Positions 12,790-23,850 are shown, counted from the stretch's first letter. The stretch is DNA of 64,000 bases from Salvator merianae (GCA_003586115.2 QVOM02000034.1:13672401-13736400); one strand, 5' to 3'. Notes: generated from the sequence alone by a model not told the origin. Translations and numbers: made by a program.

Positions 12790-13099
12790 AATTAGGAAAG
12801 ATTCCAAGGAGGGCAACGAATGCAGTAAAGGGACTAGAGGGCCTACTTTATTAGGAAAGGTTGAAAACATCGGGTCTATTTAGTCTAGAAAGGAGGCATG
12901 TGAGAGGGAACATGATAGAACTGTATAAAATTATCCACAGCATGGCCAAAGTGAATAAGAAAACATTTTTTCCCCTTCCCCAAACACCAGAACTAGGGGT
13001 CACCCAATGAAACTGAATCTTGGAAGATCCAAGACAGGCAAAAGGGGAGAAAAGGACCAGACAATAGTTAAACTTTGGAGTTCCCTACCACAACATTTA
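12790..13099 (+). mobile_element. CR1 LINE 3' region, left half (split by H1)
   Basis: Carries CR1 landmarks: a 'ttgaaaacatcgggtctatttag' stretch, then 'gagggaacatgatagaactgtataaaatta', then a block coding the remnant of an SLGRSK-like motif. It breaks off at caacattta and continues at 15056 after the H1 element. Confidence 0.82.
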
Positions 13100-14255
13100 G
13101 GGCACAGTCTGACATTGTAAATTTAATCTGCATTGGAAGAGTATGAAGACTGAGTTCATGTTCTGATCATTCCCATATTTGCATTTTAACATGGACTCAA
13201 TTTGGACTTGTTCATTCCCACACTAATGTTTCCTGTGCTTGCCATGGGGAAACTGCAGCTTTTTTGTCTCCACCCCTCGCCAAATTCCCGTCCTTGTGCA
13301 GTCAGTGATTGGCCACAGTCCCAATTTTCAAATCCTGACTTTGCAGGGGCAGGCAAGTCAAACCCACCACCCCTTGAGACATCCACAGTAGCATGTGTCC
13401 CACTATGTAGCTGTGTGGTGCCGATGGCAAAATTGATCATTAGTGGGGTCTTTGTTGGGGTCAGAGGACTGCAACCCCAAACAGGTGCAGTGTTTTGAAT
13501 TAAAACACTTTCATGGTGGTGTGGTGGAGACATCCAACATGTCTGCCCCTGAAAGTGCTCGAGATCAGGAGCTGTGTTTAACCTTGCCTTGCCTTAATGT
13601 TGCTGTTGTGCTATTGCATTTTTGCACAAAAGTGAGGGAAAAGATCCCCAGATTGTGGGAGAAGGGGGAGCAACCAGGAGCAAGGAATGCATTTTGGAAC
13701 TGCCTTGTCCACCCCAGCCCACCGTTTTCTCCAGCAGGCCGTGGTACCCTCCCTCCCTAGCATGCAGCCCACAGCAAACTGTGTCACTGCCTGAAGTTAG
13801 CTGTAGCGCTGTGGCAGTTTTGTGCAAATCTCTGTAAACCTAGGAGGAGGCTCTACTTCTTGGTTTAATTAGCAGACAGAAGTGGAGGAAACCATTGATT
13901 TCTTCCTGCAGCACCTAATGGGGGATAAAGGAGGAGGAAGGACTGCAGGCTGACAAAAGAAAACGGAAGGCGTTTGTGAGGCACGGTGGCGCAGAAGGCT
14001 AAGGCACTGATCTTTCAATAGGAGGATCAGAGTTCAAGGCCCCTGTCTGCCGTGTAGAGGGGATGAGCGCCCTCTACTGGCCTCTAGCTCCAGCCAACCT
14101 AGCTGTTCGAAAGCAAGTAATTGCAAGTAGATAAATAGGGAGCATCACATTGTGTGATGCAGAAGATAGACAGATGTAAGCCTTTGGGCACAAAATAACC
14201 TTGTAAGCCGCTTTGAGTCAGCTTCAGCCGAGAAAAGCGGGGTATAAAAACCAGG

Positions 14256-14661
14256 TTCTTCTTCTTCTTCTTCTTCTTCTTCTTCTTCTTCTTCTTCTTC
14301 TTCTTCTTCTTCTTCTTCTTCTTCTTCTTCTTCTTCTTCTTCTTCTTCTCTCTCTCTTCTTCTTCTTCTTCTTCTTCTTCTTCTTCTCCTNNNNNNNNNN
14401 NNNNNNNNNNNNNNNNNNNNNNNNNNNNNNNNNNNNNNNNNNNNNNNNNNNNNNNNNNNNNNNNNNNNNNNNNNNNNNNNNNNNNNNNNNNNNNNNNNNN
14501 NNNNNNNNNNNNNNNNNNNNNNNNNNNNNNNNNNNNNNNNNNNNNNNNNNNNNNNNNNNNNNNNNNNNNNNNNNNNNNNNNNNNNNNNNNTCCTCCTCCT
14601 CCTCCTCCTCCTCCTCCTCCTTCTTCTTCTTCTTCTTCTTCTTCTTCTTCTTCTTCTTCTT
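14256..14661. repeat. (TTC)n/(TCC)n array interrupted by the assembly gap
   Basis: Pure TTC units with a short TC interruption, then 200 N, then TCC units and TTC units. Long open frames across it (poly-Leu, poly-Lys, poly-Glu, poly-Arg) are artefacts of the triplet repeat. Confidence 0.95.
14391..14590. other. assembly gap (200 N)
   Basis: Exactly 200 consecutive N inside a triplet array. The round length suggests a placeholder, so true size is unknown. Confidence 0.99.
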
Positions 14662-15055
14662 TTCTCCTGATGCCGTTGGAAGGGGGGATAATGGAGGTGG
14701 AAGGAAGTACTGTGTTCCCTGCCCGCCCACCCTTGCTGGCTGTGATACCCACCCTCCTGAGTACAACACCTATAACAAAGTCCATCATTAGATGGCAAGA
14801 AATGGGGAGCCTTCCCTCTAACTCCCCTCCCAAAAGTACGGTCCCTCCCAAATAGACTTTTTGTGCTTTCTTACACTGCAAAGTAAAGTGGGCTAGCAAT
14901 CTGGAACGGCCTGAGAACTCATTAAATCCGAATGCAAAGTAGTCTGGATTTTGGCAATTTAGTCCAGAAAAACTACAGAAAGGCAAAATCATGTCAGGCC
15001 AGCAGGAACTGAAGATGGCCTAGAAACTGATTAAATGCCGTGTTGGAATGTGCCG

Positions 15056-15325
15056 TTACTGTTATTCACCATCTTCGAAGGCTTTATAAAGGGGTTGGAC
15101 CAGTTCACAGCGGAGAAGACAATAAGTGACTAATAGCTTTGATGGCTGTGTGATTTTACCTAACAGAGAAAACAGTATATCTTGGAAAGCCAGCTGAGGA
15201 GACTATGAAATAAGCTTCTCAAAAACTCGTAAGCTTATGTATGCAGCTGGTTGCCAGTGAGAACAGGCTGCTGGACTAGCTGGGCCATGTGTCCAATTCA
15301 GCAAGGCATTTCTTGCATTCATATG
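15056..15325 (+). mobile_element. CR1 LINE 3' region, right half
   Basis: Continues the copy broken at 13099: ctgttattcaccatcttcgaaggc, then ggttggaccagttcac, then the terminus 'ggctgctggactagctgggccatgtgtcc' and ttcagcaaggcatttcttgc. This end is the reverse complement of the starts of the CR1 fragments at 1244, 37945 and 53520. Confidence 0.82.
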
Positions 15326-15964
15326 ATTGGGTAGGTTCTTTAATGGATTGTGGAAATGTTTTACCAGAACACATTTAGACCCCAGCAAAACATTTGGCAA
15401 AGTGCCCCATGATACTGTATTTTGATTGGTGAGCTAGTTAAGCAAGCTACCGCCCATAACCACCTTGAAAACTGTAGTTGAGGAATATCCATCAATAATT
15501 TCTCACCAAACTAGCGGACAATATTGAGAAGAATGCCACACTCCTGGTTCTTAATGATTTTGGAGTGTGAGGGGAACAGAGTGCTTATTATACATGGAGA
15601 TGACTTAAAACTAAGTCAGATAAACAACACCTTGGAAAACAAAAAAAATCAAAATGATCTTGCTACCTTACGGATCAAAGCTAGAAAAAAATAGTAAGAT
15701 ATAAGAATACAATTCAAAACATAGGATTGGGTACAATCGTGACTATTGCAGTATGTGTGAAAAAAATTATAGAATTGTAATTAATCACTAGATCTGAATG
15801 AGCAGTGTGATGTAGGTGCAACAAATACAAACACAACACTGGGCTGCATCTATAGAAGACTCCAAAACATGGTGAGGGAACTTGAAGGTTGCTGCCTCTT
15901 GGCTCCTCTGCACTTGCCTGGTATATCAGAACAAGCTGCTTGCTGGTATGTTTCTTCCACATGG
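15326..15964. other. no gene recognised; possible CR1 remnant
   Basis: Around 15400-15860 there are weak CR1-like phrases (gatgatttggagtgtgag-type, 'ctgggctgcatctatagaag'). They are too diverged to bound. Confidence 0.35.
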
Positions 15965-16073
15965 GAGAAGGAGGAGGAGGAGGAGGAGGAGGAGGAGGAG
16001 GAGAAGAAGAAGAAGAAGAAGAAGAAGAAGAAGAAGAAGAAGAAGAAGAAGAAGAAGAAGAAGAAGAAGAAGA
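15965..16073. repeat. (GGA)n then (GAA)n array, SINE tail
   Basis: About 11 GGA units then about 24 GAA units. Read on the minus strand this is TTC then TCC directly after the SINE 3' end, the same order as in the copy at 13979-14661. The long open frames here are repeat artefacts. Confidence 0.95.
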
Positions 16074-16350
16074 ACTTGGTTTATACCCTGCTTTTCTCGG
16101 CCGAAGCTGACTCAAAGTGGCTTACAAGGTTATTTTTCGCCCGAAGGCTTACATCTATCTATCTTCCGCATCACACAATGTGGTGCTCCCTATTTATCTA
16201 CTTGCAATTACTTGCTTTCGAACAGCTAGGTTGGCTGGAGCTAGAGGTCAGTAGAGGGCGCTCATCCCCTCTACACGGCAGACAGGGGTCTTGAACTCTG
16301 ATCCTCCTATTGAAAGATCAGTGCCTTAGCCTTCTGCACCACCGTGCACC
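16074..16350 (-). mobile_element. Sauria-type tRNA SINE with L2-like tail, second copy
   Basis: Reverse complement of the SINE at 13979: tail ttataccctgcttttctcgg, middle ctatttatctacttgcaatt and tttcgaacagctaggttgg, head ending accaccgtgc. It is nearly the same length and close in sequence to the first copy. Confidence 0.85.
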
Positions 16351-16900
16351 CTTCTGATCTGGAACCATCTTAAGGCTCCCTATCCCAGGTTTAGCAGGGA
16401 TCTATTTGAAGAGGCCTGCAAGTGTACTAACACTTTTTGTTCCAGTCCAGGCATTGATGTATCTGCACCTGGTCTGGAACAACGAAAACTTTGCAGCTCC
16501 ATCTTCAAAACTTACATAAACTTTGAAGATAAGCTCCAAAGCTTGTATAAACTTTGGAGACGGGCTGTGGTGTTTTCCATTATTCCTTATGCAAGCTTTG
16601 AAAATCATTTTTGAAACCTCAATATGAAGGTAGCTCAGCTCCACTCTCAAGCACTGTGCATGATGTTGGAGTGATGGAGATATGGGCCAATCACAGGGAA
16701 ATGTGGGTGGCACTTGTAATGGAAGTATGCTTCACCTTGAGAAGAATGGGGAAGGTACATTTGCATTGTTGCCAGTGTTCGATCAGGGCAACAGCATACC
16801 CCCCCCCCCGTGATGTAGATGGCACCTGCTGGGCCTGGACTGGGACAGGCTAAAGCAGACTAGTTAAACTGCTCCAAGGGAGGTAAGTGTGGAAACATCC
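16351..16900. mobile_element. family C-like element, copy C3
   Basis: Right end gaggtaagtgtggaaacatcc is a C-type terminus. Interior blocks 'tgcacctggtctggaacaa' and a purine-rich 'aaactttgaagataagctcc' recur at 24785-25160. The left end is lost or hidden next to the SINE. Confidence 0.6.
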
Positions 16901-17090
16901 TCTATCTGACCTGTCAGTCAGTAGCTAGCAGGAATCTGCCTTGGTATCAATGCCATCAAGACTTTGCAAAATCCTCTCTACGCCAAAACCATGTAGCCAG
17001 AGGAGGTGCTAAGGACCATGCTTTTCTAAAAAAAACCCGACAACTTCCCCTTTCCTGAAATAGTGGTAAATATGGATCTTTGGTCCAACA

Positions 17091-17502
17091 GTCTTTTTGC
17101 ACTTTGCGCTAGCTGGCATCAGGGATGCTTGCTAGCAAAGTACCTCTGTACTTTGTGGAGGCCCTTGTGATTGGGAGCAGCGTATCGCTGTTCCTGATCA
17201 AGGATAGCTGTGGAGCACAAATAATGCTCCATAGCTTTATTGGGAGCTAAGTGTCCATTTCCAGTAAAGTGCATTCGCACTGCTGTGCTGCGTGCCGTGG
17301 CTGCACTTTCTGTGGCATGGCACTGCTGGTTGCCTTGGCAGTGGCTGGAAGCTGTCATGGTTCTGACTGAGCACAAGATACCAGCATTCACATTGTGATG
17401 GCTGGGGCCACACAGTATGGATGGTATCCACACTGCGTGATCAATTCCACTGTGGAATGCTCGCTGACAAACTTTCAACAGTGGAAAGTGTGAACAGATC
17501 CT
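17091..17502 (-). mobile_element. family A copy A2
   Basis: Reverse orientation relative to A1: begins gtctttttgcactttgcgct and ends gtggaaagtgtgaacagatcc, with the shared blocks 'gaggcccttgtgattgggagc' and 'ctttccactgtt' types. Non-coding. Confidence 0.82.
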
Positions 17503-18441
17503 AAGTCTCTGAAAATTTGACAGAAGTTGGGAATTTGCCTTCCCTCCCTAAGGAGCAATAGCAAAATTTAACAACCAGTTTTATTAAATAAAAAGGACAA
17601 GAAAACTAGTAGTGTTGGATTGAAGGTAAGGATAATGCCAAAATTTAGTGTAACTGAGGCAATCATCCAGACATTAAATCAATTGAATTTCAAAGTGGAA
17701 GTTACAAAAGCAGAATAACAGGAACAAATTCAAATTGTTCCTCTCCCATAGTTTCATGCCAGCAGCATCTTTAGAATATAACCAGTATAATAGAAACTCT
17801 TAAGTATCCAACTAGATGTTCCCTAGCTAGATACATATGGGATCTTCTTATTCTCGTAAAGGAGGAGGTCCCACTTCAGGGTAGAAAAAGGGGGATTGAC
17901 TTCTTGCACTTCATGGGTTTTATTTGTAACTTGCAACCCCTTCCTTGGTTTTATCAAATTGCCTTTAAACTTTTAAAACATCCTCTCCATCTCTGTGGTC
18001 AATCCAGACCTCTTTGCAAGGTTATGTGAGATTTTGGACATGTGGCCAATATCTAAATCCTTTCATGTCCCAGGATGGGCAGGCATCTTAAGGTATGATG
18101 GAAAAAGAAAATTATGAAGCAGAAAAAAAGAATGAACAGGTGCTGACATATCAAAACATATTCAAACCCTAATTGAATGATAGTATCAGAGGCAAGATCA
18201 TGGGGTCATTTCACACTGAAAGTAATAGCTTTAGTCTATTCTGTACTGGTCAGGCCTCACCTTGACTACCATGTAGAGTTCTGGATATCTCAATATAAAC
18301 AGGAGTCCAATCAGGAGATGGTTAAAAGAAAGACTACAGAAAATATCGTAGGACTGAAAGCTAAGTTCTTAGCAGACCGGCTAAGACAACTGTGTATGAT
18401 TACCTATAATAAGTTTGTGCTGAACCAAAGATCTTCTCTAT
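17503..18441. other. no gene recognised; weak CR1 remnant at about 18180-18330
   Basis: The short + frame here contains ...YSVLVRPHLDYHVEFW, a trace of the CR1 reverse-transcriptase tail (consensus like 'LVRPHLEYCVQFW'). No intact frame. Confidence 0.5.
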
Positions 18442-18494
18442 GGTCCTGTTTGCACTGGCATGCTAGTGAGCATCTGTACTATCACTAGTACAGT

Positions 18495-18674
18495 GGCTCT
18501 TTCTGCACTTGGCTTTATTCTGGATCTTATCCCAGAACAGGAACCTGCTATCCACATGCTAGTGGAGTTTACAGCAGGCCCTGTGTGGGGCCTGCCATAG
18601 TTCCTACTAGCATGCAGATGGCAGGTCCCTATTCCAGGATATAATCTGGTATAAGGCCAAGTGCAGAAAGGGCC
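18495..18674. mobile_element. family B MITE, copy B1 (180 bp)
   Basis: Ends GGCTCTTTCTGCACTTGG and CCAAGTGCAGAAAGGGCC. The inverted repeat runs far inward (tattctggatcttatccc against ggatataatctgg). AGT occurs immediately outside both ends, and the A3 host reads through if one is removed. Confidence 0.9.
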
Positions 18675-18735
18675 AGTGTTTCTGCACACTTGCTAGCACA
18701 GTGCATCTACACTCTGTGGTGGTCTTAACATCTAA

Positions 18736-19103
18736 GGGCATTTTCTCACTTACAAGAGCAGAACATACTAATTAGCAGGGTTCTGGCCGGCCAGGATCAG
18801 GTAAACTGATGAGTATTCACACTTGTCAGCAATGAAGTATTGTGAAGCATTGGATGGTGCCTGGAAGGCCCCACTAGCCCCTCCCTGACACCATTTCAAA
18901 TCTGGAAGTTAGTGAACACAGCTCCCCTGATCTACATCTGATTGCACAAGTCAGCTTCCAGACTGCAATTTACTTACTCAGTTTTAGGTGAGCATCAGGT
19001 GGGCTTGGGTGAACTTCAAGACTGCTGATTCCATTTGCAGGTGCAAATGCACCTTACTAATGAGTGGATGGGAACGTTCCTCTCGCAAAGTGCGAACAGG
19101 CCC
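18736..19103. mobile_element. family D DNA transposon, copy D1
   Basis: Left GGGCATTTTCTCACTTAC, right GCAAAGTGCGAACAGGCCC. TAA flanks both ends (18733-18735, 19104-19106). Shared D marker: attagcagggttctggcc, then ggccaggatcaggt. 368 bp, an internally deleted form of the 659-bp copy at 38592. Confidence 0.88.
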
Positions 19104-19354
19104 TAAGAGCCTGCAGATGTTCTTGAACACTACTAGCTGTGGACAGCAGCATTTGCATCTGTTTCAGGGTGTGAAAGCTGTGAGCCACTGTCATGAGTCA
19201 GGCCGTGAATCAGGCTGGCATCCACAGTGTGGGTGCTGGAAGCTCACTAGATGGCTGTTCCACCTTTTGCAGTGTAGATTGCTGTACTGCTGGTTCTGTT
19301 CCAGTTTAGAATGAGAGAATTCTACCATTCTAAGTGGTGAATTGTAAACGGGCC

Positions 19355-19525
19355 TGAAATTTACTTGGTACAAAGTGAGGCTTAGCTCACATATTGCGTG
19401 AACTTTGGAGTGGTGCAGGGCAGTTAACAGCCTTGTTCCTTGCCAGCTGGATTACTCCAACTGTGAACTGCTCCAGCTGAGGCAGGTCCAACTGGAGCTA
19501 TCCAGCAAAGATAAGTGTGGAACTG
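19355..19525. mobile_element. family C-like fragment
   Basis: The end gataagtgtggaactggcc resembles a C terminus, and 'agctggattactccaactg' resembles C4 (23371). Only a partial element. Confidence 0.45.
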
Positions 19526-20475
19526 GCCAAAGTTTGGCAGAAGCACACCTTGTAGGAAGGCACCAAACAATTAGGTGCGTCTTTCAACAAGCCCAATCTC
19601 TTGAAGCCACCTATGTATATGTGGGGAAAAGATGTGCTGGGAACCCACAAGCTGTCAACCACACAGTCTCTGCCATTATTTCTGGGTTCATGAGTGGGGC
19701 CACTTGTGTGCAATGCCACTGCACAGGAGCATGTGGATGCACATGGACATCACTTCTAGTCTGAAGACTCCTCCCACCAGCACTGACTTTTCCACTCTAT
19801 CTGATCAGGGGCAACCTAGGCTGTTAACAACACAATAGAGGGAAATTGTGGCTGTCATAAGCATATTTGTATTTCTCTGAAACATCAGCTTTACAGGAAA
19901 AGGTAAACCTCACAGAAATTGGATGCAGCATTCGTCCTAGCTAAGCTCATCTGACCAAACTTTTCTGGCAGAAGAGGGGATGAGATAAAGTACCGTGCCA
20001 CCTTTCCCATCTAATGGCACTCCTGCCTACTTGCTTGGGTTTCCCCATTTTAAAACAGGGCCAAGTCAACTGTTCAGGTCAGCCAGAGAGTACTTGTCTT
20101 GCATACCAGTATTTAAGAAGCTCTGAATTAGTTGGGCAATGATTCCTCTTCCCAACATGTTGTTAACATTCTTGGCAAATAAAAATTACAGATAGAACAT
20201 TTTGCAGAATATATTTTCTGATTTCTAGAGTATATATGGAAAACACAGGTGTGGCTGATAAAACAGTGAGAATCGGGGCAAGTGGCATCCAAATGGATCT
20301 GGTGACAAATAGGTGATAGTTTTGCCCACTCAGATTGGTTGTTGGGGGCACCAGAGTTGTACCTAGGCTGCCAAAAAATTGATTCTCAATCCCAGTTTAG
20401 GTCAACCCCCAAAATACCTCCATGACAAGTGTGCGTGATGCCTATGGTGTGTGTAGTGTTTGCGTGGGTGCACAA
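19526..20475. other. no gene recognised
   Basis: Unassigned intronic sequence. The short frames show no domain. Confidence 0.4.
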
Positions 20476-21015
20476 AGACCATTTTCGCACTTACAATAGT
20501 ATAACATTCTAATGAGCAGGGTTTGGGCCAGGCAGGATCAGGTACGATGATAAGTATTCGCACTTGTCAGCAATGGAACAGTTTGCGAGCTGCCCAGCAG
20601 AGGGAGCAGTATGTATGTGAATGCATTAGTTAGGTACATGTGTTCAAACCCAGAGGAGCTGTGTTTGAACCCAGAGGAGCTGTGTTTGGACTTGTGTCTG
20701 AAATGGCTGCTAGGGTCCAGACCCCAAAGTCCAAACCTGGATCTGAACTGTCTGATGGCACCTGCGTGGCCACGTAATCCCGGCCCTGCTGCCATTCTAC
20801 GCCAGGAAGTTATGTGAATGCACCTTTGTTGATCCGCACCTGATCACACAAGTCAGTTTCCAGACTACAATTTTCATGATCAGTGCTATTCGGCTTCAGG
20901 TGAGCATCAGGAGGGCTTTGGTAGGTTTCAAGTCAGCTGGGGCTGTTTGCAGGTGCGAACACTCTTTACTAGTGAGTGTCCTGGAATGCTCCATTTTCTA
21001 AGTGCAAACTGGCCC
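20476..21015. mobile_element. family D copy D2
   Basis: Left AGACCATTTTCGCACTTAC, right CTAAGTGCAAACTGGCCC. It carries the D markers (taatgagcagggtttggg, ggcaggatcaggtac) and a short internal tandem duplication (acccagaggagctgtgtttg, twice, near 20650-20690). Confidence 0.85.
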
Positions 21016-21020
21016 AAGGA

Positions 21021-21054
21021 GTGTGTTTGTGTTTGTGTGTGTGTGTGTGTGTGT
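21021..21054. repeat. (TG)n microsatellite
   Basis: TG units with two TTTG interruptions, directly after D2. Confidence 0.9.
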
Positions 21055-22927
21055 TATGCGTGTAGAAGAGAAAAATTATGAATGATAAATCAAAAAGACT
21101 TTTTTTACCTTAAGCTTTCTGATCAAGAAAACTTGATCAGCCAAGTAAGCCTAATCAGCAGGAAGTCATCTGAAGATGAGATGAAAAAGCAGGAGTTTTC
21201 TTCCACTTCTACACAGGAAAAACACAGCAGGGTCTGGCAGAGTCATTCCACAGAGGGGGTGAGGTGATTGCAGAGCAAGGCTCTGTTTGGATGCTTGACT
21301 ACTATCCAATTGGCTGAAATGGAAGCTTCCAGGTAGAGTCTTGTCTCATGATGTCTATCTGTGAACTGCCACATCTTCAGGGAGGATACTCATGTGTTTT
21401 GGGTGGCTTGTGCCTGGCCCCCCAAAAGCATTCCAGGCCACTAATGTGGCAGACGGGTTGAAGCAGACTGGCAGACATCTGTTCAAAGGTTGGCCCAGTC
21501 TGGTATGGTCTAGCTTTAGAATTGTAGAACAGAAACTTCCCAATTTGAAAGTTGCAGGCCATGGACATTTTGCCAGGACCTCAGAAATGGATCCAGAAGT
21601 GGACCATGTTCTGGAGTTCAACAAAATGTGATGGGAATGCAGAATGGCCCATGGGTCACCATCTGTCTGCACAGCAACAGCTGGAACCTGAATCCACCTG
21701 GCCCACATAAGGACTACTTTAAAGTGATTCTCTGCTAGAATGTTCCTAAGTGTAAATTGTGTACCCAGGAGCAGGCCAAATGCAAGGACTGTGCGGCCAC
21801 CATATGGCACAAGAGGTCATATCTTCCTGTGGTATGCAATAGTGTGTGGACACCCCATGCCCACCACATGTGTGGCTCAGTTCAGAGAGACCATGCAGAT
21901 GCATACTCTCTTGTCATCCCTCCCTCCTTTTTAGTTTTTATCCTCCTGGATTGCCTCAGGACCAATTTAAAAATGGGAACAAATTACTGGAGGCTGTAGG
22001 GAAACCCTAGCAAATTGGTAACTCTATGTTGCAACTGTTGAGACAAGCTTGAATTAGATTCTACAATTAAATTCTGTATCATTGATTTGCTTTCCACTTT
22101 CCCATTTAGATCAGTTATATGTTATGGCTTGTCCCTCTCCACACACCCCAGCATTTGGGGGAGATTCATATTTTTTAAAAGTAAACTTTCTTGCCTTTTT
22201 CAGCTTCCTTTCCTATACAACCACACAGGCACCTTTCCAGAAGAATTTGTGCCTTTTCTAATCTGTAATGTACATTTCATTTGAACTTCTGCTACATTGC
22301 TTTAAAATAATTTTCATGCTTTCTGAAGGGATTTTACCCTTCTGGCCATACCTTCCAGTTTCCTACTCACCAGTGTTCCCTCCCTCCCTCCCTCCCTCCC
22401 TCCCTCTCTTTCTTTTTGGTAAATAAATACATTTTTAAAAGTCCCTTTTTTAAAATTAAATATATTTGACATTCTGGGCAATTTTCCAATTACATCACAC
22501 ATTGAACTTCCCAGTGCTGTGAAACGCTGTTTGCAACAAGTTCAAAAATAATTAAACCTTTTTATACTAGATCTGGAAATGATATAGGAATGAATCAAAA
22601 GTCACTTCCATTGTAGCTGACTGTATGACTCAGAGGGTAAGGTATAATCACTCCTTAACTCTAAAACTCTGGGATTGTGTTCCACTTTAAAGGATTTGCA
22701 GTCCTGTTTATTTGCTCGCCACCAGACCAAGTTACATTTAGCCAGTCACTTTGAGAACATTTGAAATAATCTTCTGTTAACAACTTTCTTTTTTTGATTT
22801 ATGAACTGCTCTTTTCCAGATGAGAACATTGGTTCATTGGCCTCATCTTGCTCAGAAATTATAGCCTATTGTGTTGCAGACTTTGTTTTCTGTTCAAACT
22901 GGTTGCTGGATCATAGTCAGAAACCAA
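21055..22927. other. no gene recognised; (CCCT)n at 22377-22406
   Basis: Around 21380-21640 and 21750-21900 the sequence resembles C-family interiors (gtggcc..ttgaagcagactgg; ggagcaggccaaatgcaagg) but no ends were found. 21950-22930 looks unique and AT-rich. Confidence 0.4.
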
Positions 22928-23368
22928 GGGCCTTTTCAGACTTTCCAGCTTAGAACAGGATAATTATCCTGTTCTAAGGTGCAACAGACCTCATTGTGTG
23001 AAAGACATTCTCATTGTAAGATCTTAGACTATACTGGCAGCAGGCTACCAGCATCCGCAGTGTGAATGTTGGTGACCTGCACCATGACAATGACTGGGAA
23101 ACTTCCAGTCCTTGCCATGCTGACTGTGAATGTGGCATGATTGCGCAGCTGCAGCCGCAGGCACAGCTGCACTGCACTGCACTGCTCTGTGTTTGCACCC
23201 AGAAGAGGATGTGAATGCATTGTACAGGAAGCAGTCCAACTGCTCTCAGAGTAGCTGTGGAGAACGATTTTGTGCTCAACAGCAGGTAGCGATTGGGAGT
23301 GGACCACAATGGAAGCACTGCATAAGTGAGTGTCCTAATGCTTGCTAGTGTAAAGTGTGAAAAGGTCC
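22928..23368 (+). mobile_element. family A copy A4
   Basis: GGGCCTTTTCAGACTTTCC to GTAAAGTGTGAAAAGGTCC. The inner hairpin agcttagaacaggataattatcctgttctaagg is especially clear. Same orientation as A1. Confidence 0.88.
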
Positions 23369-23370
23369 AA

Positions 23371-23850
23371 CAGCTGTTTCCACACTTACCTTTACTAGAC
23401 CACTCTAGTGGTATCAGATCAGCTGGAGCAGTCCACCAGCTGGAGTGATCCAACTACCCCAGGGCAAGGCTATCCGCATTTGGACAACTGTTTCAGGGCA
23501 GCCCCTATGCTGGTTCTGAAAGCTCCAATGGGAACCCATTTTGATTGTGCAACAAAGTGTACCACTAAAATGGGTCCCTTGCAGCAAACTAGACTATGAA
23601 GATATGTTGTGTTTGCACACTTCTGTGGTTCAGTTTAGTAGCAGTTAGTCCACTAGTAGAGCTTTTTAAAAAGGTATCTCATTATCCTGGACTGGACAGA
23701 CATTTTGAACCACTTAGTCCATTATATGCTCCATCTACTGCAGACAGAGTGAACCAGTAGGGGACAGGGCCTCCCTTGGACCATACCAAGGTGTGGAAGG
23801 GAAGCTTCTGGACCCCTTGCTGTAGTGCTTTGGCAATAATGCAGAAATGC
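23371..23850. mobile_element. family C-like element, copy C4
   Basis: It begins cagctgtttccacacttacc immediately after A4. Interior 'aaaatgggtcccttgcagc' is shared with C7 (aaaatgggtcccttggagg). The right end is not identified. Confidence 0.55.

Larger units (their letters stand above)
13979..14661 (+). mobile_element. Sauria-type tRNA SINE with L2-like tail and (TTC)n/(TCC)n expansion
   Basis: Head ggcacggtggcgcagaagg is a tRNA box-A-like start, and ggatcagagttcaaggcccc is box-B-like. The middle (ccaacctagctgttcgaaag, 'gtagataaatagggag') matches the Sauria SINE core as I know it. The 3' part (gtaagccgctttgagtcag ... gcggggtataaa) looks like an L2-type tail. After it come about 130 bases of TTC, a gap, then TCC and TTC again. 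Flanking H sequence resumes at about 14662. Confidence 0.82.
13100..15055. mobile_element. family H DNA transposon, copy H1 (contains a SINE insertion)
   Basis: Left end GGGCACAGTCTGACAT and right end complement GGCACATTCCAACAC. TTA lies directly outside both ends (13097-13099 and 15056-15058), so a TTA target duplication is likely. It aligns by eye throughout with H2 (46990-48029): shared blocks include tgtttcctgtgcttg / tatttcccgtgcttg and gaactgaagatggcct near the right end. It is enlarged by a SINE with a long tail (about 13979-14661). No transposase frame. CpGs mostly decayed, unlike H2. Confidence 0.82.
18442..19354 (-). mobile_element. family A copy A3, split by B1 and D1
   Basis: Left end GGTCCTGTTTGCACT at 18442. 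Right part gaattctaccattctaag...aaacGGGCC ends at 19354 and matches the reversed left end of A1. Host segments are 18442-18494, 18675-18735 and 19107-19354. Removing the two inserts and one copy of each flanking triplet gives a continuous A sequence (…tacagtgtttctgc… and …acatctaagagcctg…). Confidence 0.84.

Noticed and set aside
14099..14992. Long minus-strand frames (up to 297 codons) of poly-Glu, poly-Lys or poly-Arg
   Set aside because: Produced by the TTC/TCC array and the run of N. They cross an H element and a SINE and have no protein domain.
15714..16294. Frames of 115-141 codons with poly-Ser, poly-Arg or poly-Lys
   Set aside because: Triplet-repeat artefacts over the (GGA)n(GAA)n tail of the second SINE.
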